64,000 nucleotides of DNA. Origin: Apostichopus japonicus (lineage: Eukaryota; Echinodermata; Holothuroidea; Aspidochirotida; Stichopodidae). The stretch is taken from contig NC_092581.1 of NCBI RefSeq assembly GCF_037975245.1, forward strand, positions 14,165,303 through 14,229,302, in the 5' to 3' direction. Shown piece by piece: positions 22,341-36,840 of this stretch. The position numbers and the translations under genes are program-made. The notes beneath the pieces were generated by a model. It made no database searches, was not told the origin of the DNA, and was given only the letters and a program-made list of their open reading frames with translations. The stretch's first letter is position 1; each line of letters begins with the position of its first letter.

Positions 22341-22530
22341 TTGATTTGTCAATGAGTTTTGCATACAAAAATTCAAAGATTTTTTTTTCTTTTTTTTTTT
22401 CTTGACAGTCTTTAGAGGACATGCTAAATTGTTGTTAATTTGCAAATGAGTTTTGCACACAAAAATTCAAAGAATTTTTTTCTCTTTTTCTTGACAGCCT
22501 TGAGAGGAAATGCCAAATGGTTGTAAATGT
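22341..22530. repeat. Short tandem duplication (about 100-bp unit, 2 copies)
   Basis: AATGAGTTTTGCATACAAAA...CTTGACAGTCTTTAGAGGA is repeated as AATGAGTTTTGCACACAAAA...CTTGACAGCCTTGAGAGGA, with different T-tract lengths. Confidence 0.7.
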
Positions 22531-22950
22531 AAATCAATAAATATTGGGAAAGAACAGCACTAACATTTAGCTACAACTTCGGAAGAGACCAACAAACCAC
22601 GTAACGCTATTAGTCACTGCCATCTTGATTGGCTCTCAAGACTTTGAATGTTTTTTATTATGTATTTTGTTCTCTTTCTAAAAGTTGAATGCCGTTAAAC
22701 ACTCAAAATGCTGTAACGAATGAATTGCTTAATTTCAGAATTATAGTACAAATGTGTGCAAAACTATAAGACAGACACACACAGCATGAACAGAAGAAGA
22801 AAATCAACATAAGTCAATATGAACTCACTGCCATTCATATTTTACACGGATAAAGAAATAACTAAATCACTTTTTCAAGTCCCAGTATTTACTGTATAAA
22901 ACATAAATCATCTCAACTATCTGCAAATGATCCAAATGCTACCTTAGCAC

Positions 22951-23960
22951 CTGATATCAGATACTTATGTCAAATACAATACCAGATATCAAATACTAGA
23001 TATCAAAAATAAATACCAGATATCAAACACCAATACCTGATATCAAACACCAATACCAGATATCAAACACTAATGCCAGATATCAAATACTAGATATCAA
23101 AAATAAATATCAGATATCAAACACCAATACCTGATATCAAACACTGATACCAGATATCAAACACCAATACCAGATATCAAATACCAACACCAGATATCAA
23201 ACACCAATACCTGATATAAAACATCAATACAAGATATCAAATACCAATACCTGATATCAAATACTTATACCAGATATCAACACCAATATCAGATATCAAA
23301 TACCAATACCAGATATCAAACACCAATACCTGATATCAAACACCAATACCAGATATCAAACACCAATACCTGATATCAAATACCAATACCTGATATCAAA
23401 TACCAGATATCAAACACCAATACCTGATATCAAACACTGATACCAGATATCAAACACCAATACCTGATATCAAACACTAATGCCAGATATCAAATACCAA
23501 AACCAGATATCAAATACCAATACCGGATATCAAACACCAATACCAGATATCAAATACTAACACCATATATCAAATACCGGATATCAAACACCAATACCTG
23601 ATATCAAACACCAATACCAGATATCAAATACCAAAACCAGATATCACATACCAATACCAGATATCAAACACCAATACCTGATATCAAATACCAATACCTG
23701 ATATCAAATACTAATACCAGATATCAGATATCAAATACCAGATACCAAACACCAATACCTGATATCAAACACCAATACCAGATATCAAACACCAGTACCT
23801 GATATCAAACACCAATACCAGATATCAAACACCAATACCAAATACCACTATATGATATCAAATTTTCAAACCTGATATCAAATGTCAATATCTGATATCT
23901 ATATCCAATACCAAAATCTGATATGTAATATTAATACCTGATATCAAATATCAATATCTG
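22951..23960. repeat. Minisatellite, about 20-bp unit with GATATC palindrome
   Basis: Around 50 copies of CCAGATATCAAACACCAATA and close variants (CTGATATCAAA, CCGGATATCAAA, TACCAATACC). The GATATC core is nearly invariant while the flanks vary. Variants CCAGATATC and CCTGATATC often alternate, hinting at a 40-bp higher-order unit. No coding frame runs through it. Confidence 0.95.
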
Positions 23961-26640
23961 ACTTTAAGCAATGATATCTTATGAATAGCTTATCAAGCTA
24001 TTTGGCAACAATTTCTGCTAATTTAATTTTTTTTTTGTCCTTTCATGACTTCTTTCCATGGTGCTTATCTTGGCTTGAACATGCAGTGCAATACATGTAA
24101 AAGACTAAAGTTCATAAGGTTTTGCAAAAACTAGGCTAGTTTGCCAAATAATTGTCTTTCACATAGAAACCCCCCCCAATGTCAGGGAATTATTCAGATA
24201 GTCAGAAACCTGAAATAAAAATACTTTTGTACATTTTAGCACAATAAACTTGGGAGGCAATAGGAACTGATTCTGTAGATGTCAAGGTGTGTTACATATA
24301 ATGTCCTACTACTACTACTGGCTGTATAGCACTTGGCAATCACACCTAGCACATTTGTATCAGTGAGAAGAAAAGCTCTGAATTGCGATCACAATCTATG
24401 TCTGGTTTATAATGTTTTAGAGAAAGGATAAGAAAGGCAATACTTGAATATTTTTTAATGTTACTTGCATTAATGATGTACAAAATAATCCAAACAAGTT
24501 AAAACTGAAAACAGGCGTAACATGGCAGAGCCCAGCCAATGTATTCACAACAAAATTTGATGCAATTAATTTGAACATTTTATATTATAACTTTAGCAAT
24601 CGCACAAAAAACCAACACTTATTAGCATTCAAATGTCTCTGACGCTTAATTTCTCTCCAAACACGGTTGTCTCTCGTAGAAGATGTCTGAGGAGTCCAGT
24701 CGATTATAAAAGGGAGGGGGTGAGGATATATAAGGGAGGGGGTGGGGGATATACATGGGTAGTCCAGCTGATATCCACACAATATACAATGACATAATTT
24801 CATTCACAAATGTAATTTCAGCAGGTAACAACATTCCCTGAATTAGGGCTCTGAACATTGCCTTTGACTAATGAAAAAATTGTGAAAATTTTTTAAACTG
24901 TAATTAATTCAATGTACCACAGTGTTATTACATACTTCATTTTTGATGGTCATATTTATGAATTCCATCCTGTACACCATCGTATATCAACAATGTATCA
25001 TTGCTGATTCGTACCAAAATAGTCGGTCGAATTTAAAAAAAAAGAAGTCGGTTTTGATGACGATTTTACAGTTTCAACTGGTTATCAGTGTTTTACTTTT
25101 ATCCTCCAGAAACGAATACTTCCATTATATATCAAGGTTATGTTAAACTATCCTTGACATTCTGGCATGAAAATAGGTTGAAAAAGATCATATTATTTAA
25201 CTTTATAACAATGTACTTTTTTTGGCACCGTGGGTAAATGTGGAAGCCAGTACATTTAACACACAAACTAGAGGTTTAAAAAAAAAAAGGCTTTTACAGA
25301 ATGCGTATTAAGCTGTAGAAATTCATAAATATCGGATGTCGATTATGTTTGTTTGACTTCAAATTCTTAAATGATGGCGGACACCCTTTGTGTACAACAT
25401 ATTGTTTGACCAACCACGGCAACAGACTCTCATAACTAATCGTGGCTTGTACAAGCAATTTGTGTGGACGGACAGAAAGAAAAATGGCCTAGCCTGCTAG
25501 GTGCTGGTTTTGCTATTGGCTAATTAAAAAAAAAAGGGTGCAAATTACAGAGGTCGAGTCTGGACGGGAAAGGACGTCGAAGAAACGCCATTATCTTAGA
25601 TAAAAACTGAAATCTGAACAAGGTGTGTAATTACTGTACAAAAATCATAGATGAGACATGGATCAAACAGTTTAAGACATGCATATTAGAAATGAGGAAA
25701 TATTTATCACCTAATTAATTTTTTTCCTCTGGCGTACATTTTTAACGAACTTCTCCTACAACAAACAAGAAGAAGTGGAAATAGAGGCATTCTGCGAAAT
25801 TCTTCCCGTTCTTATACACCCAGGGCCAGAGTAAAAATAATTTAAAACCAAAGAATTTGTCAATAAAATGGATCAGAAGGATGGATGGCAAGATTTGTTG
25901 TCAATTATTTGATAATTAACAACGAGAGCTCTTTAAAGTTTGGCAAAACTCCACAGATTGTATCGGCAGAACTAGCTTTCAAACATAGCCTCTCGTTCGG
26001 AGCATACCAGTAATTTATTTATCACGATTCCCTTTAATGTGTCCTGTTCATATGGTGGAGTTCTACACAACCGCAATACCAACGATGAAAACGTCAGTCA
26101 TGAATTTGTTGACGCTGAACGGAGGATGGAAAATGTTTTGTTGTTGTTGTTGTTGTAAGTATCTACGCATAATCATTCTGTTACGTACGGAAATCTTTCA
26201 CAATTGCTATCATATATTCCTAGGTAAAGGACTCCGATGAAGTATTAACGTGTTTACGAGCAGAAGGAAATAAATTAGAAAGTTCTTTTGTGACCAACTA
26301 GCCCTTGCAAATTTACAAAATTAAAGCAAGAAAACGAAACAGAATTAAAAGAAATTTTGGGGTCCGACTTCCTGGCAGATCAACCGAATCAAACATTTGA
26401 CCTAGAACTATAACCAATCAGGACGAGTTTTGATACCATGTGATTTACATAACAAAAGACGACCAAATCGGGAATATGAGCAGTAAGCAAAGCCGTAAAA
26501 CAAATCATAAATAAAATAAAAAGAAACGTTGTCCTGACATGAAAATGTACCCATACTGCAATACCATTTACCTCTTCTTTGGTACACTAAAAGCTCTTGA
26601 TTATCCCTGAGCATATGAATGAATGATGCTTGTCATAAAT
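23961..26640. other. No gene recognised
   Basis: AT-rich sequence with a ACTACTACTACT stretch near 24308 and a GGGAGGGGGTGAGGATATA repeat near 24712-24755. No exon or structural RNA seen on either strand. Confidence 0.45.
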
Positions 26641-26669
26641 GTGCACATATCATGTACATTCACAATATG

Positions 26670-27000
26670 GGTTATGAATATGCATGATGCGTGACATGAA
26701 TATGGAAATGTCATGCATGTTCATCCCCCATTTATCGTCACCCTTGCTAGGCAACGTCGATAGGAAATGTTCTTGTCTGGTAGGGCTACATTCATAGGAA
26801 GTGAGTTCTATTTTTGTTCATGGAACAGCACTTTCTACAATTAAGTCACAGTGATGAATATGCATGATGCGTAACATGAATATGGATATGTCATGCAAAT
26901 TCATGCCCCATTTATCGTCACCCTTTCTAGAGGAAGTGCGTTCTTTTTTTGTTCATGGAATGGCATTTTCTACAGGATGTATCTTTACAATTAAGCCACA
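26670..27000. repeat. Tandem segmental duplication, about 150-180-bp unit, 2 copies
   Basis: 26670-26850 and 26852-27000 share ATGAATATGCATGATGCGT, ATTTATCGTCACCCTT, TTTTTGTTCATGGAA and ACAATTAAG in the same order. The second copy has an internal deletion after CACCCTTTCTAG. Confidence 0.8.
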
Positions 27001-27600
27001 CTCTAATGAATATATATATGATGATTGTCATGACTATGCATAAGTATGGGTACTAATCCAACCATGGAAGCCTTTGTGAATGCTAGTCAGGACTTTTAAA
27101 ACCGAGATATCCATAAAATATAAACAAACACGATTTTCATTCAATTGACCGTGGTACAATGAAATTTATCGCAGAATTGGGCTTGACCTTTCAAGAGTAG
27201 ATCTTGCATGAACTTAACCTCTGACCTATGCAAATTAGATATACAAAATAATTCAATAATTTAAATTAATTCAGGAACCAATCACAATCATTTCGTTTGT
27301 TTCCAGAAACAGAGAGATGCAGATGCAGCTTGACAAGAGCACAGATTTCATAAATAATGAAGACAATTGGATAAAACAAAAATGAAGTTACGCCCTTACT
27401 ACTTTTGATGTTGCTGTTGTCCAACTACATGTTCTTAACGTTAAGCGGGTGGCAAACAGCCCACCTGAAAGCGACCAAGCTCAAAACCGGCGGTCGTAAC
27501 GAGGAAAGACAACTTACGACAGAGAAGCTGCTTTTAAGCTGATGCCGTTCTCACCTATCTGTACACTGGAGGAACAGAAAGTGGTCGGACCATTTTAGAT

Positions 27601-27786
27601 ACTGTGTCAAAAAGAAAAGCTTCAGCAGCTGTACGCAGGCTGAATCATTTTCAAGCATCTTATCAAACATCTTGGCAGACTCAACAGTGCCTATTGTGTG
27701 ACACTGTACAGCAAACAAGGGTACATGCTTTGCAGCCTGGCCGCGGGATGCTGCAGCCCCCTGAGCATCTTATTTTTGACACAGTT
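27601..27786 (+). mobile_element. TGTCAAAA-ended miniature element, copy 1
   Basis: Begins ACTGTGTCAAAAA and ends TTTTTGACACAGT, a 13-bp inverted terminal repeat. Internally it carries AGCAGCTG near the left and GCAGCCTGGCCGCGGGATGC near the right, features shared with copies at 40336, 47781 and 50921. Confidence 0.7.
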
Positions 27787-30700
27787 TGTCTTACACTATT
27801 TTTCTGTCAATGTGAAGGCATTATCAAGGAGGTCTGTCTGACCTAAAAGCAACGATGAATCAAACTAGAATAAGAAAGCCACTAAATTGAACAAATTTAT
27901 CCTAATGGAGTAACAATATCAAAGGCTGAACAATAATTAGGAAAACTCTTGGCATATCATCATGACACTGGCTCGAAAGAACCCTTTCAAACGCAAAGCA
28001 AAAGCCGTAAACATTTTCTGGTAATGTGATACATCTTTCACAATTATTCATTACAGTGTATCATCCAAAATTGGTCCCATCATTGAAAATTCGAAGAGCA
28101 CTGTTTTTCGCTTCTTGAGGTCAAAGTAGACAACACAAAGACTTATGCTACATGCACACATATATATCAAACAAGGTGTGTGAAGATCTACCGTTCAAGT
28201 CATGCACCTCAATTTCTTCACACAATTTCCCAGCTGGGACAATATTCTTTATATACTGTATTTTCATGTCATGCTACAAAGCACATACAATGACAGTATG
28301 AATATCCTGTCTCTATCAGATATTGGTTAGGAACTGTTCATACTGTCAGTATGAGTGCTATGAAGCATATGTGAGGACAGTATAGAATGCTGAATGCTGC
28401 TGACACTGCTGTTCTAAGCATATTACCAAAAACCTTGTAGTAACCATGACAACTGTAGTTCCCATCACAATAGATATATTCACAACCTCTGAACTTGATC
28501 TGAAGAAAGCTTAGATCAATGTTTGTTCTATAAACGTGAAGCACATGGAAGCGCTGCGTGGTGGTATTAAGGTTCATCGACATGCACTGTAAACTCGCGA
28601 ACACAACAAACGTCACAACAGTACTAAACTTATACAAGTATTGTCTTCATAGCTCTGACTACCTCACAAAGCCTTTATAATACCCTATAAAGCCTTTATA
28701 CTACCTCATAAAGCCTTTATACTACCCCATAGAGCCTTCTCTCTCACACACTCAGTTGTAATAGCTGCAAAACAAACTTGCATAGATACATACTGATGCC
28801 GACTATATACTTCCTTTATGTTAATTTCCACACCGGCATTTTTCTTCACTGGTCAGATTTCAAGTGAAAAGAACTATTACATAATGATACTGTCCTCACA
28901 AAGACTCCCTCAAGAGGCAAACTCACTCCAAACAATTATAAAATGGAAACCAGATTTTGGGTGAACCTCAAAGATCACAAACATCGAGGTTTAATGAAAC
29001 AAATTCTAATTCAGCAACTGTTGAACTAACATAATCAGCTCACTGAATTTCACACGGACCTCACCGTTTATATACACGTGAGGTTCACTGAAACTCACTG
29101 TTATACAGGTGTCAATGCAAACCAATGCTTCACTTTGTGAGGTTCACACAAACCTCGTTCTAGACAATCTTACAGACGTTTCGAGAGAATTTAAAATTAT
29201 GTGAACATCAATTCAAAACATTTAACGGGATAAAGAGAATTCCCAACAACATCATTTGAAAACGAAAGTCGACAAAGATTATTCCTCATCAACCCTACCC
29301 AGCGGAGGCAATTGATTCACAGGAAAGATTTTTCAAAATGGTTCAAATTTCCGTTCTTTTACAACCTCCACATCTGTGACGTTGAAATATTTACGGACCT
29401 CTAACACTTCACTCTAAATGGATACATCTAATAAACCATCCTACTAAATATCGTAGAAAATCTTTCAGTACCGAATCTGCTTATCAAAACTAGATATTCT
29501 TTTGTATCCCAGAAAACATTTTGCCAAATACTGCTCCAAAATTTACCTTTATAGAAAACCTTTTATAAGGAAAAAAAAGAAGAAAAAAAGACAAGAATAA
29601 AGATGGAAAGATTTTAAGAATTTTAACAAGGAATCATAATAATAATAATAATAATTATGTCCTAATAAGGAAGTTTTAAATGCATGGTGGAAATGTTAAT
29701 TACATTAAAAATACACAAAAAACACTGTACAGAAGGAGAATACCAGTCAGTATACACTGAGGAGAAGAAGAAGAAGAAAAAAATGATATGCAAGTAAAGT
29801 AAGCCTATGTACAGGTAATATATAACTTAAATATTCATATAGTCAACTTTTGATTATTTTTAAATGATACAACAAAACTGATGAGAAGAGAATGAATTGA
29901 CAGCACCAGAACAGGGATGGGGAAAAAAAAAAAAAACTTGTAAATAGGCAATGCAATAATACACAAGGCACGAGCCTTACATCCAAGGGGAAACGGTAAT
30001 CAAGCATTACAATTTTTTTTACATATATATATCTTTAAAGTCACCACCTCCACTGTAGGGTAGCCACTCCCCCTCCCTCCCTCCCTCCCCCTCACTCCCC
30101 AATCCATGCCCCTCCTTAAGTTGTTAAGTGTCTTCAAACAGGAACACCAACATAGAATTAATGATTAATTTATCTCATCTACAGTATAAACCTACAAAGT
30201 TATTTTGAACAGCAGGAAATTATAAGAAACCAAATGTGTCACCTGATACTACAGTGGTCCAATGGGGACATCAGAAATTACATGAGAACATTGCAAAAAA
30301 AGTTAAAATTCTGACTTATATCTTGACAGTCTGACTTTTCAGCACAATATGTCTGCTTTTCATGACAAACGTTTCACTTTGACGTAGAAACTTGAATGTC
30401 AAGATGAAAAGGATGACTTAAGCGATCTATGTAGTTTGAATATATCTGTATGTCCCTCTAAGGCCTCTGTATGATACCACCTTGGTATGGCTGAGATCTG
30501 TCCCAGGTGGGATCCGTTCAAACAGGCTGTTAAAGTATCCCCCTGTCTGACTTATAGAACCAACAGTATGGAATACAAACAAGAAACGATAGGTGTACTA
30601 AAACGTGGATGAGAATTAATTGCTGTTTGTGACAAGAGGGAATATTGAAATAATTATTCGATATGGAACCACTGATGTTATACTGGGTTCATATTCCAAG

Positions 30701-30845
30701 TTAGACGACTACCACTTTAAGTATGACGTGTGTGTTTCAGCTCAATAGCAGTATCTTAATATCTACAGTGTATAAATGTTATTTATCACTCCAAATATTC
30801 TCTCAACAAGCCTACCCGGTGCAACATACATAATGAAGTTCTAAA
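27787..30845. other. No gene recognised
   Basis: AT-rich non-coding sequence. A short tandem of TACCTCATAAAGCCTTTATA-type units lies at 28660-28735, (AAT)n at 29640-29653, and a C/T-rich stretch at 30061-30115. Confidence 0.45.
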
Positions 30846-31206
30846 GAGTATTGTAATCATCTGTGGCATATATCAGTGAATGTAATGATTTGTGGCATAT
30901 ACAGATCCGTGAAATCATCTGTGGCTGGGACCAAACTAAGTCATCATCTGCAGCAAACCAGAGTATGTAATCATGGGTGGCACATACTACTCTATGTAAT
31001 CTTCTCTGCCATATAGCAATGTACGTAACCATCTGAGGCAGACACCAATCCGTGTAATCATCTATGGCAAACACCAATGTATGTAATCACAAGTGGCACA
31101 TACTACTCAACGTAACCATCTGTGGCATATTGCAATGTATGTAATCATCTGTGGCATATTGCAATGTATGTGATCATTTGTGACATACACTTATACTTGT
31201 GACATA
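30846..31206. repeat. Degenerate minisatellite, about 30-bp unit
   Basis: Around 12 copies of a unit like GTAATCATCTGTGGCATAT plus about ten bases (AGCAATGTAT). The phase is maintained while many positions drift. Confidence 0.85.
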
Positions 31207-34200
31207 TAACATACCCAAACCATAACATTACATGGTTACATTCTCAATTGGCACTAAAAAGAAAGTGAACACATCTCAATACAATCATAATGTAAACTAA
31301 AGGTCTTCTGCAATCATCTTTTCATAAAATGCAGTTTCCAGACCTATATGGATTCTTCCTTAGAAGGTCAATAGTTTGCTTCCTCCTCCTTCCCCCCCAC
31401 CACTCCCCCTCCCATCTCTCCCCCCCCCCGCTACAAGAGAAGACTGGACAAGCAAACTCAACATGGATGGATGGATGACTTGGAAAGAAAGCAGACCGAC
31501 ACACAAAATTTTGTGAGACAAGGGAAACTCAAATCTACCACTCTTGAAGAACCAGCTGCGTAGAAAAGCACTCGAGTCTCAATATATACAACAATTAACT
31601 TCCCCTTGCTCCACACAGTACAGAATAAACCTGCTAATATATATATATTGCCAAGATTTCTGTCAAATTTCATCTACGTTGTAAATTATTTTCAAGGTAT
31701 TACTACTGACCACTGTAACCATGGAAACCAGACAAACAGTTCCGTTACATCACTCCTCTACCTCCTGCATTTAAAGTCAACGTCACTTATTCTTTGCCCT
31801 GAACCCGTCAGAATAAAAAACAAGTCTTGCAGACGATTTCTTTCAGAATCATAACAATCTCTTTCAATCATCTTATTATCAATCTTTCAATCTGCTTAAT
31901 TGTGATAAGTTAATGGCAAAACAGTGCAAATTCATGTTGATAGGTGGGATAAACTTCACAATTTTTTTAAAAGGTAAATTCCCTTCTTTTCTGGTTTTTT
32001 TTTTAAGTCCTTTTTTACATATTTTATTATCAATCTTAATTTTTTCTCTTTTTTTTCTTTTTTTCTTTTTAACAATCACATTTTGGAATGTCTTACATAA
32101 TACACTCTGACCAATGTTTTCATTTGCGCAAACATATAAAGACACTTTTCCACAAATACCTTAACTGTTATCATCAAAAGCTACTGCATCGATTCTAGCA
32201 ATCGCCTCCAAAGAGAAGTATCTACTGGATTGTATGATCCTCGATTATATACACATGAGGAAACTGTGGTATCCTATCCAAACTAAAAAAGTATCATGGT
32301 ACTGTGGTAGGGAAGAAAGTACTGTTGGCACAATGTAGACAATTACTGATCACAGGCGAGTCGGTTATCCTTCTGGAAAGTGGCATAAACATTTGCCAAA
32401 TAATTCAATGAAGGGTGAGAGCTTTTACCGATGCTAAAGAAGTTTGTCCGACCGGTGGCTGTGGTGACCCATGGCCCTCTGAATTTATCCTGTTTAATGT
32501 TGTTAAAATGATTTCTTTGATGTTGAGGATGTGAAGGGGTAACCGACATATCTGCTCCACATCATGCGATGATGATGGTGGACATTTCGTACGTAGTGTT
32601 TCACAAGAGTAGCAGACTAAACTTTGATCGTTATGTAATGCCATCGGTCATTGTCTTTTCGTGTTATTCCACGAAAGACACGAACTTGCGATAATCACTA
32701 CGGACCCTCCGAGTGAGACTAACATTAACAGTGCTGAACATATTACATGCAGACATTCAGCGACTTCTTTCATGAAATTTAGACAAAAGTCCCAGAAAGC
32801 TAAAACTACTTCTTAGAATGAACCATGACTACAAATCATTATTCATCAACTCACTTCCCTCATTTGTACCTCCAGTCCTCTCGACTTACCCTCTTAACCT
32901 TTACACAACACCCCTCCTACATTGTTACCCATTTAACCCATCTTCCCCCTCATCTCATAGGTACATAGTATACAGTGTGATGGTCTGTATCATCTGCATT
33001 ACCTTAACTTATCGCATACATTTATCCTATCCTTTCTGCCATAATGCTACTGTTATACATACAAAGTGATACTGGCCTCACAATTTAGTTTTACCCGATG
33101 TCATCAAAACTGACAAGCTCCCCTCACTTCCCCCATCTTCAGTCGATTGAGTTTCTCTTTGCTTTGACAGTTTTTCTATTTCGTACCTTCCATGATTTAA
33201 TCGATAGGAACATTGTCGATAATGCTGTTGTAAATTATTATTCCAAGCGACAATTTCAAGTCACAGACACTTCTCAGAGACTAAATGATTCTGTCACCAA
33301 TTAAAAGGTTTAATATAACATTTATATCTTTGCCTTTTGGCTTTCGTTTTATCCCAAAACATAAATACAAATGCAAATTGGAGAGATGAATTCATGTAAT
33401 TTGTGTGTGTGGTTGAGTTCATGTCATTTCTGTGTGTGGTTGAATTTGCGTTGTCTGGATGTGTTGGGTTCATCTTCTTTGCATGTGTTGTTGATTTCAT
33501 GTTTTGTAATTTATTGGTGTCAACAGCTCTTGTAAGAGCTGTTAGAAGTTCATATTTATGTTGATACATACTTTTCAATCCATTCCAGTTTATATATCCC
33601 TACCATATGAGATTGACAAACTAACACCCAGTGAACCATCCAGTCTTCTTTAAGAATTCATGAAAACTCTTTAATCAGCTCAAGATGGCCTCATGTATAA
33701 CATTAATAAAATAATTTGTAATAAAGTACTAAAAAAATATAAAAGAGACTAAAGAATCAAATCAGCCTTTAAATGAACATTTCAGCAAACAAACTCGTCA
33801 CATTTCTTCATCCATCCTCCAGGATCGTCACTAAATGGCAAAGAAATGCCTCTTGTCTCTTCTCCATATTGCTGAAAGATCTTTAAAGACAATTTCTACC
33901 AAAGATTATAGAACATCCAGGAAAGATTAAACAACTGAATAGAATAGAATGGACTCTAGCCAAATAATACCTGGAAAAGTTCTTCATTCCAAAACAATTC
34001 TATTTGTAACAATAGGATAGAACAATACTGAATCCAGGCTAGAAGAACATTACTGTTCATTTCATATCCAGCTAAAGAACAAAGGATATGTGTGCTGAAC
34101 AAACCGTTCAGAGGTGCTAGACAATTCTCCACCAAAGTCACTCTTTAATATCACTGCTGTATGAAGGACGATGACTGTGCATGGCTAATTACTACAATTA

Positions 34201-36753
34201 CATAATAATCCCTTCCGAGAAGGACACTTCCTTCATCTTAAAACACAAGAACGATTTAATCAAGACTTTATCGATAAAGTAAATACCCAAATATTTAAGA
34301 CATACTAGCCAGAGAATCTGTCCATCACCGCAACAGCTGAACAAAAGGCAACTAACCGAGGGGAATGATTAAAAAGTAAGACGATAAAAACACAAATTAA
34401 TTAGGAGCTAAACTGTAACAATTTTTGTTACAATAACGTTGTCATTTTCATGCCCATGCATTCAGCTACTTCCTTTCTTAGTAGTTTTTATTATATACCG
34501 CAGACATTTCAGTTAAATAATAACGGCCAGTTGACACCATGCTGTACTACTGGAACAGATCTTCACTGTACAGTGCATACTGAAAACTGAATTTATGTAA
34601 ACTATGCTGTTTTAATGACCCTCCCTTGACTAATTTCACGCACACCCTTCCCTACAAACTCCTATTAACATAGATAAACACCAATTCAAATCCAGTGGGA
34701 TTTTAGTTGCCAATGCAATGAATATTGAATAGTATTTTGCTTAATTACAATTAATTACAGATCTCTCGTCGTTTTTCTTCCTTTCTATTTCTTTTTTTAT
34801 TGTTTTTGGTTTTTTTAGCTTTCTTTCTGTTTTCAGGAATAATCAGCAACTTCTTGCTGCTCTCTTGAGTTCCCAATTTTTTTTTTGTATTATTATTAAA
34901 CCTGCTACTTCATAGCAGCTGTTGGAAACTTTGACGGAGAGAAACAGCTGTGAGTGCACTGAACCTATCACCAAAGCAGCTACTAATGAGAGGTTTTCTA
35001 GAAGTTTCTGTGGATTATCTTTGTAATGGAAAGATTGTCAGTGAATTATGAAAACAGATATATCTGCACAAGTATGCAGTGTATGATTTCCTATAATCTA
35101 ATAGTCTATAAGACTAAGTTTGGCAATCTTCACAGCCAGGTCCAACCGCATTTGTTTATATAATGACTATTACTGGATAGACATTAATTAATCCGACCAA
35201 CGAGGAAACTGCACACTGATATAAAACAGTGTTTTATGGTCCTGTTGCAATAACCGTCCCTCAATTCCATTTAAAACGGGACACGTTTACTGCTGTGTCA
35301 TTCCCAACATAACAGTAGTTATCAGAATACGTCATGTGATCCTCATGTGTGAAGAATTACTGCAGATCTTAACTCCTGCATAATCATCTGTGGTCTCTAC
35401 ATTTACTACCTATTCGTGACATAGGGGGGTGACAGTAGAATTATATGTCGTACTCAGCTTGGCTGCATGATACGGCAAGCCCCATCATCTTCCTACTTCT
35501 GACATGGTACTTAAAATAATACTAATACTTTTGAGAATTCCAACCTAAATAGTGTTTTGTGCTTTGATTTATCTAATGCCAACACTGAGGAATCAGCTGT
35601 GAATTGGTGTCACATGGCAAAATGCATGTCACCAAGTGCAGCTGCTGTTTGATATGTAAATGCAAATCTACAGTGCATTTCGGGAGGACAATTTAGAGAC
35701 ATAAAATTATAGACTTTTTGCACACTATGACTCCAAAGTAGATATCTGAGATGATTAACAATAACACATATTTAAATAAATATGTATATTCACAAGAAAG
35801 GCGGCCCATTCTAGAATCATAACTAGGATATTCGCACGATGCGAAACTTGATTCAAATCTATGCAAAATGTCCGCTACAGTGTTATGTCCAATACGGCGT
35901 ATGGATATATTTAACTTTGTGCTGCTTGCTTATGTCATGAATATTCAACACCTCTAATACGTCCTGTTCTAATTATTAAAGGTGGTGGAGGAGGTTTAAC
36001 AGCATTGTATAATAATTTGATCTAAAAGATTTCTTAAATATTACATCAACCTCAACATTTTTTTTAAATTTTTTGTTGCTGTTATTTGTATGCAATAAAA
36101 GTTTTGAATTTAAAGAAAGTTTAAGAAGCAGGTAGTACTACTTTGGATAATTTTGAGTTCAACTTGAATGCATTTCTCCTTGGAATATTTGGCAGCAACA
36201 GTTTCTCTCAAATTACCTCAAAGAATTACTTCTAATCCGTCCACCTAACTTCCATACCAATATGAAATTGGAAACCCACAGTCACTTTTTGGCTAGTCAT
36301 GCAACCGATTTCAAAAGATAACAAACTAATTATATATTTTTAAATCACTTTCACTCCCTCAAAAAAAAAAAAAATCAAAAACAGAATTGTAGGACCACCC
36401 TTGGTACAAAAAAAAAGGTGCGTCTAAAAACAATTGGTACCGTCTCAATGCCCATGAAAAGAATAATAGCTTTTTCCACTCAAACGTCTGTCAGCGCCGA
36501 GAGCAATGTTTCTAAGAGGCCGCTCCAATCACAGCGCCTTCGTGCATAGAATCTGTTAACTAGGGATGCAACTTCAAGGAGACTGTACGCTTGGTGACTC
36601 GCGAAGAGGAGGAGGAGGAGGAGGAGGAGAATGGTGACGACGACGACGACAACAAACTCGATCCAAACACTCCTGCAAAAGCACCGAGGAAGCACACACA
36701 CAAGTGCAGAGGAGGACTTCTAAATTGACAAGCAAGATTAATAACGGAAGACG
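31207..36753 (-). other. 3' flank and probable 3' UTR region of the sestrin gene
   Basis: No further coding exon is seen after the sestrin stop at 36754. The proximal part (36600-36660) has (GGA)n then (GAC)n trinucleotide runs on the plus strand. The rest is AT-rich with T/A homopolymers. I cannot place the polyadenylation site from sequence alone; several AATAAA-type hexamers exist on the minus strand. Confidence 0.45.
36604..36651. repeat. (GGA)n and (GAC)n microsatellites beside the sestrin stop
   Basis: About eight GGA/GAG triplets are followed by TGGT and then about five GAC triplets, 100-150 bp downstream of the sestrin stop on the coding strand, so probably in the 3' UTR. Confidence 0.85.
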
Positions 36754-36840
36754 TCACTTCATGTACTCCATGATGGCTCGTAGAACGTAGAGGAGACCGG
36801 CTTGCATACGAGCTTCTAGCACCATGAGATTGACATGGAC
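36754..36840 (-). CDS. SESN: Sestrin last exon and stop
   Basis: Acceptor [27 protein letters not shown] then RAIMEYMK and TGA at 36756-36754. The C-terminus aligns with the end of vertebrate sestrins, so it is complete. Confidence 0.94.
   Translation of the reverse strand, partial: VHVNLMVLEARMQAGLLYVLRAIMEYMK

Noticed and set aside
22951-23960. CRISPR-like regular repeats
   Set aside because: Units are contiguous and about 20 bp with no unique spacers, in a eukaryotic context; it is a minisatellite. The same applies to 45423-46582.
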